Source: Bacillota bacterium (GTDB lineage Bacteria > Bacillota > Clostridia > Lachnospirales > Bianqueaceae). From it: a stretch of DNA of 12,681 nucleotides. A program made the position numbers and the translations under genes. This document shows positions 1 through 6,429 of the stretch, one piece after another (the first letter of the stretch is position 1; every line of letters starts with the position of its first letter). The stretch spans positions 1-12,681 of the forward strand of contig JAFVHC010000153.1 in NCBI GenBank assembly GCA_017474705.1, in the 5' to 3' direction. The notes below the pieces were generated by a model. That model saw only the letters and a program-made list of their open reading frames with translations. It was not told the DNA's origin and did not search any database.

Positions 1-860
1 GGGCCGATGTTCAGCAGCAGATTGCCGCCGTTGGCCGCGCAGGTGTTGAGCATCTTGATGATCTGCTGTGCGCTGTAGCTGTAGGGTCTGACCTGCTCAG
101 AATCTACATAGCCCCAGGACAGGCCATTGAAGGTCATGCAGGCTTCCCAGTCACGGTCGCCCGGCGTGACGTGTTCTTCCGGCGTACCAAAGTCCTCTGG
201 CAGACGGCTGCGGTCATTGATGATGATGTCGGGCTGGATCTCACGCAGTTTCTGGTTGCGGACCAGAGAATCCCAGCCTTCCCAGCTCTCCATCGGTGCC
301 GGCACGTCATACCACAGGATGTCGATCTTACCATACTGCGTCAGCAGCTCGGTATTGATATCCAGAAGGAACTTGCAATAACGTTTTCTGGCTTCATTGT
401 CCCACGCTGCGATGCCGGAATCCGGATGATGCCATTCCATGCAGGTGGAATAGAAGCCGATCTTCAGATCGAACTCACGGCAGGCATCGACGAATTCACG
501 GACGATGTCACGATGCGGGCCATAATTTACAGAGTTATAGGGGTTCGCTTTGGAATCCCACAACGAAAAACCTTCATGATGTCTGGTGATCATGACCATG
601 TACTTCATACCGGCAGCTTTCGCCAGTTTCGCCCATTCGCGCGGTGCACCGGGCTTCGGATTGAACTGATCGGCGATCTTCTCGTACTCCTCGACCGGGA
701 AGTTCTCCTGCACCATAGCCCATTCGTGCCGTCCAAGGGCAGAGAACAGACCATAATGTACAAACATACCGAAACGGGCTTTGCGCCACCAATCCATACG
801 CTGATCGCGTGTCTCCGCTGTCCAACGCTCATACTCCGGTTTGCTAAGGATCTTACTCAT
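1..860 (-). CDS. Alpha-L-fucosidase, GH29 (partial, C-terminus beyond left edge)
   Basis: This enzyme hydrolyses terminal alpha-L-fucose from glycans such as mucin or milk oligosaccharides. The 286 visible codons hold nearly the whole catalytic barrel. They show the family opening WWRKARFGMFVHYG (about residues 24-37), the substrate-binding TRHHEGFSLWDS block (92-103), ILWYD with the expected nucleophile Asp185, a GTPEEH segment (225-230) where the acid/base or substrate-binding glutamate is often found, and NGGNLLLNIGP at the cut edge. No signal peptide or membrane segment is present, so the enzyme should be cytosolic and act on imported fucosides. The ATG follows a GGAAGGGAG ribosome binding site at 7-base spacing. 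It lies 116 bases downstream of the pilus adhesin gene on the same strand. No clear terminator separates them, so read-through is possible, but the palindrome at 877-892 suggests separate control. The reading frame is open to the edge. Confidence 0.95.
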   Translation of the reverse strand, partial: MSKILSKPEYERWTAETRDQRMDWWRKARFGMFVHYGLFSALGRHEWAMVQENFPVEEYEKIADQFNPKPGAPREWAKLAKAAGMKYMVMITRHHEGFSLWDSKANPYNSVNYGPHRDIVREFVDACREFDLKIGFYSTCMEWHHPDSGIAAWDNEARKRYCKFLLDINTELLTQYGKIDILWYDVPAPMESWEGWDSLVRNQKLREIQPDIIINDRSRLPEDFGTPEEHVTPGDRDWEACMTFNGLSWGYVDSEQVRPYSYSAQQIIKMLNTCAANGGNLLLNIG

Positions 861-876
861 GTATTATCTCCCTTCC

Positions 877-892
877 AGATCGTTCACGATCT
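877..892. promoter_or_regulatory. Palindrome upstream of the fucosidase ribosome binding site (candidate operator)
   Basis: AGATCGT-TC-ACGATCT has perfect 7-base arms around a 2-base centre and directly abuts the fucosidase Shine-Dalgarno sequence. The core TCGTTCACGA resembles the GT-AC half-site pattern of GntR-family operators, which is inference. A repressor bound here would block transcript elongation into a sugar-catabolic gene. A weak candidate -10 (TATGAT on the minus strand, 938-933) lies upstream without a convincing -35. The same arm sequence recurs at 10618-10634. Confidence 0.45.
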
Positions 893-976
893 AAGCAATG
901 TCGGCTCTATCCACCACTGCTTTTCACAGGATATCATACAATTTGTAAAAAAGGAAGATGGTTTTGAACTATTTTT

Positions 977-3694
977 TTAGCACTTTTTCACGCAAGCAGC
1001 TTTCGATCTTAGCTTTTTCCATCTTTCGATCCCCAAGAGCAATGCCAAAGCCGACAATCCGACCCCCGCCGGGATCTTCCATACGAATGGCTTCAAACCG
1101 GTCGGGACGATCTCCTCCAACGTATTGACACAATGGATCTGAACCCCCTCCTTCGTCAATATACCTTCCGGATGATCGTACTCTGCCACATAGGGGCCGC
1201 TTTCTTCCATGATCTCGTAGGTGGTATGCACAGGCAGATCCATGATCGTGATCGACTGTCCATGTCTCAGCCGAAACGTGGCAGTGCCATTTTCAAAGAT
1301 CACCGGCCCCAGTTCTGCTCCATCTTCATCATATGCAGTGAAGCTGCCTTCCAGCGGCTCATCCTTATATGTCACATGTAAAGTAAAACCAAAGGCTTTT
1401 GTTTTATCTCCTCCGCTGCCCTGCACCGTTTTCGTCAATGTCAGATCTGTCGTACGCTCCTCAACGTGGATCGTCTGATCCGCATCTTCAAGATCCGTAT
1501 GGAACGCCAGACCTACGCTTCCCATCATCAGCAGTTCGTATACGACAAGATCACTTCCGCCAAGTTCGGATGCATCAAAGGTGATGACCACGTCCTGTGT
1601 ACCGTCAGGTGCGTCAGGTGTGAATTCGACAGACCGCATCAAAGTCTGTCCATGTTCCGCAACCATTTCTTCTGCATCTTTCCGGATCAGCATCGCCTGC
1701 AGCGTGTAGGTCTCTCCGGGCAACAGGTTGCGATAGGTGACCGTATCGATGATCGTAGCCTCTTCTTCTGCAAAGATCGTTCTTTCCTCGCTGTCCTCTA
1801 GATGCGCTGAAGTTCGGATCGATGGGAACTGTACCGTCTGCTCTTCATCTTCCGGGTCATTGTGCGATGCGATCACTTCACCATTGCAGAGCAGATCTTC
1901 ACAGGCTGTGACCTTCATTCCATCCAGGTTGCTGCCATCGAACAGAAACCACATTTCTACCATGCCTGATTCTTCTCCTTCCTGTATCGTAAACGGTGCC
2001 GAGACCGCTGTGACTTCATGCCCACCCGCGTCCAGATATGGCGTTCCGCTTCCGCTGATGACCAGCTGCCCGCGGACCTCATACGTCCGCCCCGGCGTCA
2101 GATTTTCATACCGGACCGTATCTTTGATCCTGACTTCGGTGCCTGCCGCACCGATCTGTCTGCCTGTGTCATCGCTGACTGCACTTGTACCGATCTGCGG
2201 GGTACGGTCTTCCTCATTATCCACTGAAGCAATCAGTTTATTGATCGTCAGCGCACCTTCCGAAGCACTCACCCATGCAAAGGTGGCTCCCGTCTTCTTG
2301 CTGTTGACCGTAATGGAGCCGAAGAACTCCTGCTCTGTCGCTGTATATCCTTCCGGCGCCTGGACCTCCCGTACCCGAATCGTACCTAACGGCAGGACGA
2401 CGGTCCCGGACGCATCCGTAAACAAAGCCCCGCTTTTTGAGCCATCAAAGGATGTCAGGAGCCGATCAGGGTCCCGGAGCTTCAGCACGCCTCGATCGGT
2501 CGCAAAGAACCAGGTGCGCACTGGTTTAGGGTTCGACTGACCCATGACCGTTTCTGCTGCCGCAGCGAAAAAATCTACCCGAAACACAGCCTGGTCCTTT
2601 TTGATCAGAGCACCGGCACTGGTTTTCCTGATCTGTACATTGCCACTGGAGGCGATCGGCTCATCCTTGGCAGAGATCTTCTTGGTCTTACCTTTTCCCA
2701 CTGTAAACGAGACCGGTGCTGCTGCTGAAGCATCTTTCAGATAGCCGGTGCCAGCTTTGATCTCTGAATACCAATAGGTCCGCCCCGCCTCCAGAGTTAC
2801 GGTCCCGGTCGTTCCATCCGCAGCGGCCGTCAGTTTAGCGACTTCATTGGTGTGTGCTGCCGCGTCAGCCTGTGACAGATATATCCCGTACTGAGTTCCT
2901 TTCAATACGTATCGGCTGTTGCCTGATGTAAGCCCTGTATTGGCGGAAGATTTTGCCACGTATGCTTCGCCCGTACTGATCGTGAAATCCACAGATAAAG
3001 CGATCTGTTCCTGCTGATTGGACACGCCGGTATAAATGATCAGACCGGCATGCCGGTTCGTCGGATCCTTCAACGCTTTGGCCATAGCGGTATCCACGGA
3101 AGAAACGATGCTGTCCCAGTAATTCCCGATCGTGGCGGCAGATGCATCTACTCCCATTTTTGTCGTTGCATTCTTGCGAATTTTGGCCATTTGTGATGCG
3201 TTATCCCAATATCCTTTAGCATTTGCCCAAATCAGCAGCTGCGTGACACCATATTTCCACATGGGAGTATCACTGCTTTCCAGATCCCGCTCTGCCGCTG
3301 CTGCTGTATTGCCGTACCCATAATCCAGGATGAATGCCGCACGATATTTCAGATCCAGATCACCCAGCCATTCCAGTCCGGCGATGGCGGAAGCGCTGGC
3401 TGCGGTAGTTTTTGTCATATTCGTATCCCGATCCGTAGAAAAGGATTTTTCCTGGTTGGCGCAGTACGTCAGGTTCCCATCCTTTTTATCATAGAAGATC
3501 GATGCCCGGGAACTGTAACCGTCCGCCAGCCAGTCCACTTTGCTACCGTAAGACCACCAATAGACCGTACCGATATTCGCGTTTTTATTCGTTTTCTGAG
3601 GATTTGCAGCCAGTACTTCTCCCGTGTCCGTGAAACTCAGCATGAGAACAGCCGCCGTCAGAAGTGCCGTCAGTCTTTGGAAACATTTCTTCAT
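977..3694 (-). CDS. Cpa-like pilus tip adhesin with thioester, CnaB and VaFE domains
   Basis: This 905-residue surface protein is probably the tip adhesin of the pilus. Its layout is: signal peptide (1-30); thioester domain (about 41-222) with Cys78 in LTYCANQ and Gln152 in VTQLLIWA, the expected internal Cys-Gln thioester pair; CnaB-like domain (232-345); a second CnaB-like domain (346-490) with REVQAPEGY; two VaFE-type repeats (about 500-626 and 627-745); a DUF7601-like domain (749-858) with RHGQSITI; a sorting signal VPTGL (863-867); a membrane segment (871-889); and a basic tail. I chose the ATG at 3694 rather than the upstream in-frame start at 3769 because it gives a clean signal peptide, has GGAGG upstream, and overlaps the previous gene's stop by ATGA. 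Thioester domains bind host surfaces covalently in streptococcal Cpa and SfbI. The tail ends in two cysteines (CVKKC), which is odd. Family assignment is strong; tip position is inferred. Confidence 0.9.
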   Translation of the reverse strand: MKKCFQRLTALLTAAVLMLSFTDTGEVLAANPQKTNKNANIGTVYWWSYGSKVDWLADGYSSRASIFYDKKDGNLTYCANQEKSFSTDRDTNMTKTTAASASAIAGLEWLGDLDLKYRAAFILDYGYGNTAAAAERDLESSDTPMWKYGVTQLLIWANAKGYWDNASQMAKIRKNATTKMGVDASAATIGNYWDSIVSSVDTAMAKALKDPTNRHAGLIIYTGVSNQQEQIALSVDFTISTGEAYVAKSSANTGLTSGNSRYVLKGTQYGIYLSQADAAAHTNEVAKLTAAADGTTGTVTLEAGRTYWYSEIKAGTGYLKDASAAAPVSFTVGKGKTKKISAKDEPIASSGNVQIRKTSAGALIKKDQAVFRVDFFAAAAETVMGQSNPKPVRTWFFATDRGVLKLRDPDRLLTSFDGSKSGALFTDASGTVVLPLGTIRVREVQAPEGYTATEQEFFGSITVNSKKTGATFAWVSASEGALTINKLIASVDNEEDRTPQIGTSAVSDDTGRQIGAAGTEVRIKDTVRYENLTPGRTYEVRGQLVISGSGTPYLDAGGHEVTAVSAPFTIQEGEESGMVEMWFLFDGSNLDGMKVTACEDLLCNGEVIASHNDPEDEEQTVQFPSIRTSAHLEDSEERTIFAEEEATIIDTVTYRNLLPGETYTLQAMLIRKDAEEMVAEHGQTLMRSVEFTPDAPDGTQDVVITFDASELGGSDLVVYELLMMGSVGLAFHTDLEDADQTIHVEERTTDLTLTKTVQGSGGDKTKAFGFTLHVTYKDEPLEGSFTAYDEDGAELGPVIFENGTATFRLRHGQSITIMDLPVHTTYEIMEESGPYVAEYDHPEGILTKEGVQIHCVNTLEEIVPTGLKPFVWKIPAGVGLSALALLLGIERWKKLRSKAACVKKC

Positions 3695-4200
3695 TTTATC
3701 CTCCGCCTCCCTGCCAATGCGAGCAAAGATCCACCGGCGGACAGAAGGAGCAGAGCCGCATAGATCCATGTTTTACTTTCATCTCCGGTCCTCGGGACCG
3801 TCCCACTTTCCGATCCATTGCGGAAAACGACGGCATCCGTTTTGGTGCCGTTACTGCTGATCACATGCACATAGACCTCTTCTCCATCCACATCCAGATA
3901 GGAAAAGATGGTCACGTCATAGACCCGTGTATCATACCGTGCTTTCTGTTTCCCCCGGATCTGACGGACCCGGTATCTGCACTCTGACAAGGGGACCGGT
4001 TGCAGCCGGAACACATGCTCCATGCCACCGCCGATCAAAGCATGGTCCACCTCATGTCCCTCCGCATCTTCGATGAGTACCGTCCCGGCGGCACCGTCTA
4101 CGCGCACAGGCAGATCGATGCCCGTTTCTTCGCCATGTACCGAACCGCTGAGCACAGCAAGACTGATCAAAGTCCATAGTAAGATTTTTATGATTTTCAT
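3691..4200 (-). CDS. FctB-like small pilin, probable wall-anchoring pilus base
   Basis: A 169-residue secreted protein with a signal peptide (1-23), a single beta-rich domain (about 27-128) and a sorting signal VPRTGD (135-140). A hydrophobic segment (145-163) and the basic tail GRRRIK follow. The YRVRQIRGKQKARYDTRVYDV block (76-96) matches the pattern seen in FctB and related minor pilins. The VPRTGD motif is LPxTG-like and differs from the IPTGL and VPTGL motifs of its two partners. It is therefore probably a substrate of the housekeeping class A sortase, as expected for a basal subunit joined to peptidoglycan; that role is inferred. The start at 4200 overlaps the sortase stop (ATGA) and has GAGGAA about 7 bases upstream. 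The longer in-frame start at 4305 lies inside the sortase gene and would hide the signal peptide. Its own stop overlaps the adhesin start by 4 bases. Confidence 0.8.
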   Translation of the reverse strand: MKIIKILLWTLISLAVLSGSVHGEETGIDLPVRVDGAAGTVLIEDAEGHEVDHALIGGGMEHVFRLQPVPLSECRYRVRQIRGKQKARYDTRVYDVTIFSYLDVDGEEVYVHVISSNGTKTDAVVFRNGSESGTVPRTGDESKTWIYAALLLLSAGGSLLALAGRRRIK

Positions 4201-4898
4201 TGTATTTCCTCGATCGTTCCTACGACCAGAAACCGTGCGGTATCCTCCGCTCCCATACAGGTAGATAAAGCCACAATCCGTCCCTCGCCCGGCTCTTCGA
4301 GCCACGACCCGGACCCCCGCAGCATATCTAAAGCCTCTGACCGCGCAAGAGGCCGGAAGAGACCCGACGAGGCTGCGTCCGCTTCCACCGTACAGAAGAT
4401 GCGAAACCTATAGCAAGCCTGTCGGGTCGTGATCCGCCCCTCCCTATGTTCCTGGAGGAACCCGGCATCGTGAAAGGCATCCAACGCTCCGAACATCAGT
4501 CCGTTCTCCATGTGATGCCCGTACAGGATAGAATAGGGATCTGAAAGATCCGCGGCATTACGGCAGTCCAGGAAGATCGAACCGCTCATGGAGAACGCAC
4601 CGTACGGATCCGTTTGCAGATATTTGATGTTGTCTGTGCTCTGCATCACAGGAAAGTCGACGCCTGTCCCATCGATGGTGACCCATGCCACCTGTTCCGG
4701 TCCGATCTGCCGTTCCTCTTCCAGCACCGCGCTTGCTTCAGGCCGGTATTCTTTCAGCGTTGGGTCCTTAGCATGCCGCATCAGCCAAAGCGTATCATAA
4801 ACGAGATAGATGCCGATGAGAAACACCAGCACAAGGCTTACGGTGACCAGGCCTTCCAGACACCGGTCCAGTCCTCTAAGCAGCTTACCGATCCACAT
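4197..4898 (-). CDS. srtB: Class B sortase (pilus polymerase)
   Basis: A cysteine transpeptidase of 233 residues with a cytoplasmic N-terminus, one membrane anchor (about 14-34) and an extracellular catalytic domain. The visible catalytic residues are His128 in ILYGHHM, Cys214 in ALSTC and Arg222 in TARFLVVG. Class B features include the TIDGTGVDFPVMQS block (74-88) and the helix-containing insertion before the STC motif. The gene lies between the backbone pilin and the minor pilin, as the class B SrtC2 does in streptococcal FCT-3 islands. Its most likely job is therefore to cut the (I/V)PTGL signals and join pilin subunits through a lysine. Alternatives are wall anchoring or haem-uptake roles of classical SrtB, which the context makes unlikely. 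It overlaps the pilin gene by 14 bases and has only a weak AAAGGG site, which suggests translational coupling. Confidence 0.92.
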   Translation of the reverse strand: MWIGKLLRGLDRCLEGLVTVSLVLVFLIGIYLVYDTLWLMRHAKDPTLKEYRPEASAVLEEERQIGPEQVAWVTIDGTGVDFPVMQSTDNIKYLQTDPYGAFSMSGSIFLDCRNAADLSDPYSILYGHHMENGLMFGALDAFHDAGFLQEHREGRITTRQACYRFRIFCTVEADAASSGLFRPLARSEALDMLRGSGSWLEEPGEGRIVALSTCMGAEDTARFLVVGTIEEIQ

Positions 4899-6096
4899 GT
4901 CCCTTTCGTCTGCATATCAGCAGCAGTCCCATGAGGCCGGCCCCCATGACCACCAGATACGGCAGCAGATGCGTCGTCAGCCCCGTTGGGATGATGCCCG
5001 TTCTGTCATTGGTAAACGCAGCCGTCGTATCCGCTTCGATCGCATCATCCTGACAGGTGGTATCTTCCGATGCAGTTTCCTCTTGTCCTTCCGTAAGGAC
5101 AATGTCTGTCCGGTAGTCTTCCGCCTCTTCGTTGATAGTATAAGAAGCACCTTCCGGAAGTCCGAGGATGGTGATGCTCTGCCCATGCTGCATCCAGAAA
5201 ACAGCTTCCACGCTTCCGTCTTCTCCGGCCGTCAGGCTTGCAGGGTTTTCATGGGCTTCAGGCGAATACGGATTGACCCCTGTTACCGCGTCCGCCTGGG
5301 ACAGATCTACGTCGAAGACCGTTCCCGGTGTGCCGCTTTCGATCTTTACGGTAAAGCGGAAATATTGATCACGGGAACCCTGATTCCCGGTGACCGTCTT
5401 GGAGATGGTCAGATCATGCGTCGTATACTCATTGATGAAGCCGAAGTTCTTGCCCTGTGCCGGTTCTTCCGCGGAGCCCTCGGTGATCGGTGTAAAACTG
5501 TCGTCCTTGTACAGTACATAGCCCTGCACAGTGAGACTTCCTTCCTGGTCGATCACATATACGTCCAGATAGCGCTGGGTCTCTGCATCGTTGGAGATGC
5601 CCAGGGCTGTCACAGCTTCTTCAGTGATCACCCAGCGGTAAACGCCTGGTTCCGAGAAGGTGACACCGGAGAAATCTACCTCGACCGCTTTTTTTGCATA
5701 CTTCTGCCCTTCTTCCAGCCGTACCGGATCCTTCGGCTGGGTAGCGGCCTGCATCCCATTCGCGTCCAGATCCTGCGGAGCGGTATACGTGGTATCACCC
5801 GCATGGAAGACCGCCTGATCCCTTGCGATCGTCGGTTCGCCGGACACGCTGTCCGCGTCTCCGGCCTGTACGCTCAGCCGACTGTCTTCCGCCTCCGTTC
5901 CTTCTCCGGGTTTGATGGTAAACTGAAACGTCTGGTTCGGCACGTTGGCCGCCTCATCCATGACCAGATATTTGTCGAACGAAATGACTTGTCCGCTGAC
6001 TGCCTCATAGCGGAACACTTCCGCCGCCGCACTGCCTGTCGCGGCCGTGAATATGAACAGTCCCATTACGCAAACCAATACCTTTTTCCATTTCAT
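4885..6096 (-). CDS. Spy0128/FctA-like major pilin backbone subunit
   Basis: A 403-residue pilin with a signal peptide (1-25), an N-terminal Spy0128-type isopeptide domain (about 35-225), a C-terminal DUF7601/CnaB-like domain (227-365), a sorting signal IPTGL (369-373), a membrane segment (about 376-395) and the tail RRKGHVDR. The expected isopeptide triads are visible: Lys42 in FDKYL, Glu159/160 in WVITEE and Asn222 in FINEY; then Lys233 in ISKTV, Glu323/324 in INEEA and Asn363 in FTNDR. This order and spacing match Spy0128 (Lys36-Glu117-Asn168 and Lys179-Glu258-Asn303). The intra-domain bonds should stiffen the fibre. I chose the ATG at 6096 for its signal peptide and strong AAAGGAGG site; an in-frame ATG at 6147 would add 17 residues. 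It is first in the operon, as expected for the most abundant subunit. Confidence 0.92.
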   Translation of the reverse strand: MKWKKVLVCVMGLFIFTAATGSAAAEVFRYEAVSGQVISFDKYLVMDEAANVPNQTFQFTIKPGEGTEAEDSRLSVQAGDADSVSGEPTIARDQAVFHAGDTTYTAPQDLDANGMQAATQPKDPVRLEEGQKYAKKAVEVDFSGVTFSEPGVYRWVITEEAVTALGISNDAETQRYLDVYVIDQEGSLTVQGYVLYKDDSFTPITEGSAEEPAQGKNFGFINEYTTHDLTISKTVTGNQGSRDQYFRFTVKIESGTPGTVFDVDLSQADAVTGVNPYSPEAHENPASLTAGEDGSVEAVFWMQHGQSITILGLPEGASYTINEEAEDYRTDIVLTEGQEETASEDTTCQDDAIEADTTAAFTNDRTGIIPTGLTTHLLPYLVVMGAGLMGLLLICRRKGHVDR

Positions 6097-6122
6097 GTCG
6101 TGAACCTCCTTTGTTCCTTTAT

Positions 6123-6153
6123 GCCTGTATTTTGCTGACACGTACATACAGGC
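6123..6153 (-). promoter_or_regulatory. Stem-loop just upstream of the pilin ribosome binding site
   Basis: On the minus strand GCCTGTAT pairs with ATACAGGC (perfect 8-base arms, 15-base loop), ending 10 bases before the Shine-Dalgarno sequence. The first arm can instead pair with the upstream GTACACAGG (CCTGT with ACAGG, plus GTAC on each side across a 2-base bulge). Two mutually exclusive folds are therefore possible. On the plus strand the repeat is followed by TTTTCCT and could look like a terminator, but no plus-strand gene ends here. Confidence 0.4.
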
Positions 6154-6175
6154 TTTTCCTGCACCTGTGTACAGC

Positions 6176-6250
6176 GATCCGGAGGACCTTTACATAATGT
6201 TCATGGGTCTGGGATGATCCACGCACCCTTTACTGCTGATCCTCCGGATC
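6176..6250 (-). promoter_or_regulatory. Long-range inverted repeat in the pilus leader
   Basis: GATCCGGAGGA and TCCTCCGGATC are perfect 11-base arms separated by 53 bases. On the minus strand the GGAGGA-containing arm comes first and the TCCTCC arm second. The enclosed loop contains a smaller GGGT...ACCC pairing. Arms this long and GC-rich should form a stable stem in RNA. The arm sequence is related to that of the hairpin at 6279-6307, so the two could exchange strands. Confidence 0.5.
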
Positions 6251-6278
6251 CGCATTCTTCGATCGATGACCATAAAGA

Positions 6279-6307
6279 AAACAGGAGGACACAAAATCCT
6301 CCTGTTT
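6279..6307 (-). terminator. Terminator-like hairpin within the pilus operon leader (candidate attenuator)
   Basis: On the minus strand AAACAGGAGGA pairs with TCCTCCTGTTT (11-base perfect stem, 7-base loop) and is followed by the T-rich TCTTTATGG, so the U-tract is moderate. No minus-strand gene lies upstream for it to terminate. It sits between the candidate pilus promoter and the pilin start, where it could act as an attenuator. On the plus strand the hairpin also has no gene before it, and its nearest T-run (6323-6330) is 16 bases away. Confidence 0.5.
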
Positions 6308-6377
6308 CACATAGTTTTATGCCTTTTTTTCTAAAAATGTGTGATCCCGCCGCATGCTCATCCATAGCATCTTACGG

Positions 6378-6406
6378 TTGTCATTCTGCCCCGGTTATGG
6401 TATAAT
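6378..6406 (+). promoter_or_regulatory. Sigma-A promoter of the rhomboid-HAD-MATE-YczE operon
   Basis: TTGTCA (6378-6383), a 17-base spacer, and a perfect TATAAT (6401-6406) preceded by TGG, which gives an extended -10. Transcription should start near 6413, about 30 bases before the first start codon. This is the strongest promoter match in the window. Confidence 0.85.
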
Positions 6407-6429
6407 ACACCAAGTCGAAATATCCTCAA
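6402..6429 (-). promoter_or_regulatory. Candidate minus-strand promoter for the pilus operon
   Basis: On the minus strand TTGAGG (6429-6424), a 16-base spacer, and TATTAT (6407-6402). The -10 matches the consensus at 5 of 6 positions and the -35 at 4 of 6. It overlaps the plus-strand promoter's -10 box, so the two could not easily be occupied together. Use of this promoter would give a pilus leader of about 300 bases. I found no better match closer to the pilin gene. Confidence 0.4.

Noticed and set aside
861..976. Terminator between the adhesin and fucosidase genes
   Set aside because: Poly-T and poly-A stretches exist, but there is no GC-rich stem before a T-run on the minus strand.
171..980. 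Plus-strand 269-codon open frame opposite the fucosidase
   Set aside because: It is a shadow of the GH29 gene, whose conserved motifs are on the minus strand.
1737..2540. Plus-strand 267-codon Ser/Val-rich open frame opposite the adhesin
   Set aside because: It is antisense to the VaFE and CnaB coding region. Its composition reflects codon bias of the true gene, and it has no motif.
3695..3769. N-terminal extension of the adhesin from an upstream in-frame start at 3769
   Set aside because: It would hide the signal peptide and lies inside the preceding gene; the start at 3694 has a GGAGG site and an ATGA overlap.
4810..6138. Plus-strand 442-codon open frame opposite the pilin and sortase genes
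   Set aside because: It is antisense to the strongly supported pilin. Its product is rich in Arg, Phe and His without domain signatures, and it has no convincing ribosome binding site.
6123..6153. Plus-strand terminator reading of the GCCTGTAT inverted repeat with TTTTCCT
   Set aside because: No plus-strand gene or transcript is expected upstream, since the whole preceding 6 kb is coded on the minus strand.
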